From Leptospira alexanderi serovar Manhao 3 str. L 60 (GTDB lineage: Bacteria; Spirochaetota; Leptospiria; Leptospirales; Leptospiraceae): a stretch of 64,000 bases of DNA. Below, one piece after another: positions 61,518 through 64,000 of this stretch (within the stretch, counting starts at the first letter, position 1; each line of letters begins with the position of its first letter). The DNA is taken from assembly GCF_000243815.2 (NCBI RefSeq), contig NZ_AHMT02000052.1, positions 131,001-195,000 on the forward strand, written 5' to 3'. The translations under genes were made by a program, and so were the position numbers. The notes beneath the pieces are model-generated. The model did no database searches, was not told the origin of the DNA, and saw only the letters and a program-made list of their open reading frames with translations.

Positions 61518-61702
61518 TTTATTTTTCTTTAATTTATTTCAAACCTCTCCTTTAAATTCTCCCCTTTACTCAAAATTTTTCCAAAATCGACCGTAATTCG
61601 ATTGGTTTTGGAATGAAAATCTTTTAAAATCGGACCTTAAAAAGTCCAGAAGCTAGGAAATTTGCTTGAAAAATCCCATATTTACGGGACAATATAGATG
61701 TG

Positions 61703-61957
61703 ATGAAAACTACGTTGGAAATACCGGATCTATTGTATAAGAAAGCGAAGGTAAAGGCCGCAGAAAGGGGAATTTCCATGAGAGCCTTGTTTATCGAGGC
61801 TTTGGAACACAATCTAAAAGTGGAAGAGGCGGTCAAAAGAGGAAAGGCGGCGTCTAAACTCGCAACCAACAGTTACGGATGGCCCGTGCTTTCCAAAAAG
61901 AAAGGAGTAAAAGTAACCAACGAAATCATCAATACAATCATGGAGGAAGAAAATTAG
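61703..61957 (+). CDS. vapB: VapB-like antitoxin
   Basis: An 84-aa protein starting MKTTLEIPDLLYKKAKVKAA, a ribbon-helix-helix-like N terminus (beta strand TTLEIP followed by helices) as in many antitoxins. The charged C terminus (SKKKGVKVTNEII) would bind the toxin. It lies one base before a PIN-domain gene, the usual VapBC arrangement. ATG 61703 was taken; GTG 61700 is also in frame. It probably represses its own operon together with the toxin (family knowledge). Confidence 0.82.
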   Translation: MKTTLEIPDLLYKKAKVKAAERGISMRALFIEALEHNLKVEEAVKRGKAASKLATNSYGWPVLSKKKGVKVTNEIINTIMEEEN

Positions 61958-61958
61958 A

Positions 61959-62393
61959 ATGGGATATCTTTTGGACGTAAACGTTTTGATCGCGCTCTCC
62001 GATTCCAATCATACCTTTCATGAAAAGGCCTGGCAATGGTTTGATCGGAAGGCAAAGAACGGTTGGTCGACTTGTCCGATCACTCAAAACGCTTTGGTTC
62101 GAATTATGAGCCATTCTTCCTATCCGGGAAGTCCGGGAGGGGTCGAAGTCACTTCGGCGATTTTACACTCTCTCTTAAAAGTAAAAGGTCATCGATTTAT
62201 TCCGGATAACATTTCGATCGATTCTCCTTCATTTTATCTCAACATCGCCTCCGTAAGTTCCAAACAACTTACGGATATTTATCTTTTGGCTTTGAGCGCC
62301 AACCATAAGATAAAATTCGCCACTTTCGATTCTAAGATTCCTTACGACGCGATCGACCGGGGAAAGGAACATTTGGAGCTGATTGGGGCTTAG
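61959..62393 (+). CDS. vapC: VapC-like PIN domain toxin
   Basis: The 144-aa PIN-domain ribonuclease has the first acidic residue in GYLLDVNVLIAL (Asp6), the middle block CPITQNALVRIM and the distal acidic residues in LTDIYLLALSANH and FATFDSKI. These four acidic positions normally form the Mg-binding site; the usual Glu in the second block is not obvious (TQNALVR). It follows the antitoxin after one base. It would cleave RNA unless neutralised. Confidence 0.85.
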   Translation: MGYLLDVNVLIALSDSNHTFHEKAWQWFDRKAKNGWSTCPITQNALVRIMSHSSYPGSPGGVEVTSAILHSLLKVKGHRFIPDNISIDSPSFYLNIASVSSKQLTDIYLLALSANHKIKFATFDSKIPYDAIDRGKEHLELIGA

Positions 62394-62528
62394 ACAAATG
62401 GCGCCACCTTCTGGACTTGAAAATCGTTATTCAAGAAGTTAAAAACAATGATCGAACCTGCGAGATAAATGGATGCAGGATGATTTTCCGAATTTTTTTA
62501 CACCAAACACGCGTTATACTAGATTTCG

Positions 62529-63092
62529 TCATGTGGTATTTTGCCGAATTGTTTGTGGTAACCTTGCGCGCAAAGTGCCAAATAAACGATCCCATACAAT
62601 TGAATAAAAACCGAAATTGTGATTCATATCCTGATGATGTTGCGCATGAAATGAACTTCCTGCAATGTAATTGATAATCGGGATCCGGCCCAAGAATGGT
62701 CCTACGCCAAGGTGACCGATCGTGCCGAATGCTACGTTAAGAAAAAGATAAGCCGACATACCGAACCATAAAGTCGAGTAAACGGCGATAACAAATAACC
62801 AAAGTGAGCCAAATCCGATATTCTCGACGGGGATTAAGAGAGAATAACGTTCCCGGTCGATGCAGTCCATTATATAGAGATCAGTAACGTATTGAAGCAA
62901 ACATTGATTAGCCAAACAGATATCGTAGCCGGAGTTAAGGCAGGTGGAGGTAAACAAATGGGACGTAAGTAAAAGTGAGAGATTGCCAATCACTATCACG
63001 AGAATCAATATAACAACGTTTTCGATAAGAAAGATTAAAAAAACGTTTTGCCACAAGATTGATGTCAATCAACGGATGATTGGATTCTCCAT
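62529..63092 (-). pseudogene. Decayed fatty acid hydroxylase / sterol desaturase family gene
   Basis: On the minus strand the C-terminal block HAQHHQDMNHNFGFYSIVWDRLFGT (residues given in two parts: HAQHHQDMNHNF and GFYSIVWDRLFGT) is diagnostic for the family. The N-terminal end LTSILWQNVFLIFLIENVVI is a membrane helix as in relatives. From ATG 63092 the frame meets TGA at codon 8, then resumes. About 180 codons remain against 250-300 in the family, and the first histidine boxes are missing, so a central part has been deleted. Confidence 0.7.
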
Positions 63093-63125
63093 GTTTTTAA
63101 TTACCCTTGCTTGCGTACGTGTCAG

Positions 63126-63145
63126 GAGCTTTATTCATTAAGCTC
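63126..63145. other. Small hairpin between the hydroxylase remnant and the CapA-like gene
   Basis: GAGCTT and AAGCTC (63126-63131 and 63140-63145) pair as a perfect 6-bp stem, followed by a second stem TTCCAAT/ATTGGAA (63167-63173 and 63178-63184). The second, read on the minus strand, is followed by a T run. It could be a terminator for minus-strand transcription, but this is weak. Confidence 0.3.
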
Positions 63146-63320
63146 TGTAAAGTCCTAAAAAAACCTTTCCAATTCGGATTGGAATTTGTAACCTATCTTC
63201 GTGTCTGATTTCTCGTTTTTAAAACGAATTTTATCAAAAAAAAATCCTTGTCGTTCTTACTTAAACTTCAGTCCTATATTTCGTTTTTACGAGACAAACT
63301 TTCGTTTCTGTCGTAGGTCC

Positions 63321-64000
<680 letters not shown>

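Noticed and set aside
62417..62674. 85-codon + strand frame after vapC
   Set aside because: It lies opposite the hydroxylase relic and has no ribosome binding site or motif.

Overview
The window reads as an O-antigen (rfb) locus of a pathogenic Leptospira. The DNA is AT-rich by eye. Nearly all genes lie on the + strand in short-spaced or overlapping runs. Several proteins belong to families that I recall being named after L. interrogans locus tags (LIC12162-like, TIGR04325-like, TIGR04326-like). The gap sequences carry short decayed repeats of a kind I associate with leptospiral genomes. Species and serovar cannot be fixed from the sequence alone.

Layout. (1) 1-10253: a 5' block with a DegT aminotransferase end, a NeuA-type CMP-transferase, a KdnB-like octulosonate 8-oxidase, a radical SAM enzyme, methyltransferases, a carbamoyltransferase, an LIC12162-type transferase and a 6-phosphogluconolactonase homologue. 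(2) 10401-18975: a tight operon of HpcH/HpaI aldolase, KdsB-like CMP-transferase, Gfo/Idh oxidoreductase, SDR and 3-dehydroquinate-synthase-like cyclase. It is followed by a methyltransferase, a D-2-hydroxyacid dehydrogenase and a TIGR04326-like transferase. This looks like an undescribed route to a CMP-activated acidic sugar. (3) 18986-22251: a CDP-6-deoxyhexose pathway (rfbF, rfbG, epimerase, reductase). (4) 22260-30650: a GT2, a doubly broken methyltransferase, a deacetylase, a DegT-FemAB-like fusion and two membrane proteins. (5) 30745-41403: GT4, the UDP-L-FucNAc set (fnlA/fnlB/fnlC type), a second GT4, an initiating polyprenyl glycosylphosphotransferase, a Wzy candidate, Wzx and a GT. 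(6) 41758-48763: a TIGR04325-like methyltransferase, an IS fossil, a GT, the dTDP-3-amino-sugar pair fdtA/fdtB, a fossil aminotransferase and two GT2s. (7) 48938-50386: an IS5-family element with a nonsense-mutated transposase. (8) 50599-60083: GT2, rmlC-rmlD-rmlB-rmlA (dTDP-L-rhamnose) and three GT2s. (9) 60123-64000: the right flank, with a DASS transporter, a VapBC-like pair, a decayed fatty acid hydroxylase on the minus strand and the start of a CapA-like lipoprotein.

Together the genes would supply up to six activated sugars: two CMP-linked, one CDP-linked, one UDP-linked and two dTDP-linked. The glycosylphosphotransferase would start the repeat unit on undecaprenyl phosphate. The GTs would extend it, tailoring enzymes would methylate, carbamoylate, deacetylate or acylate it, Wzx would flip it, and a Wzy-like protein would polymerise it.

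Signs of decay and transfer are frequent. They include a roughly 100-bp MITE-like repeat (three copies, one nested in an IS fossil), a repeat that has entered a membrane-protein frame, a one-base shortfall in the A tract at the rmlB start, and several nonsense-broken genes.
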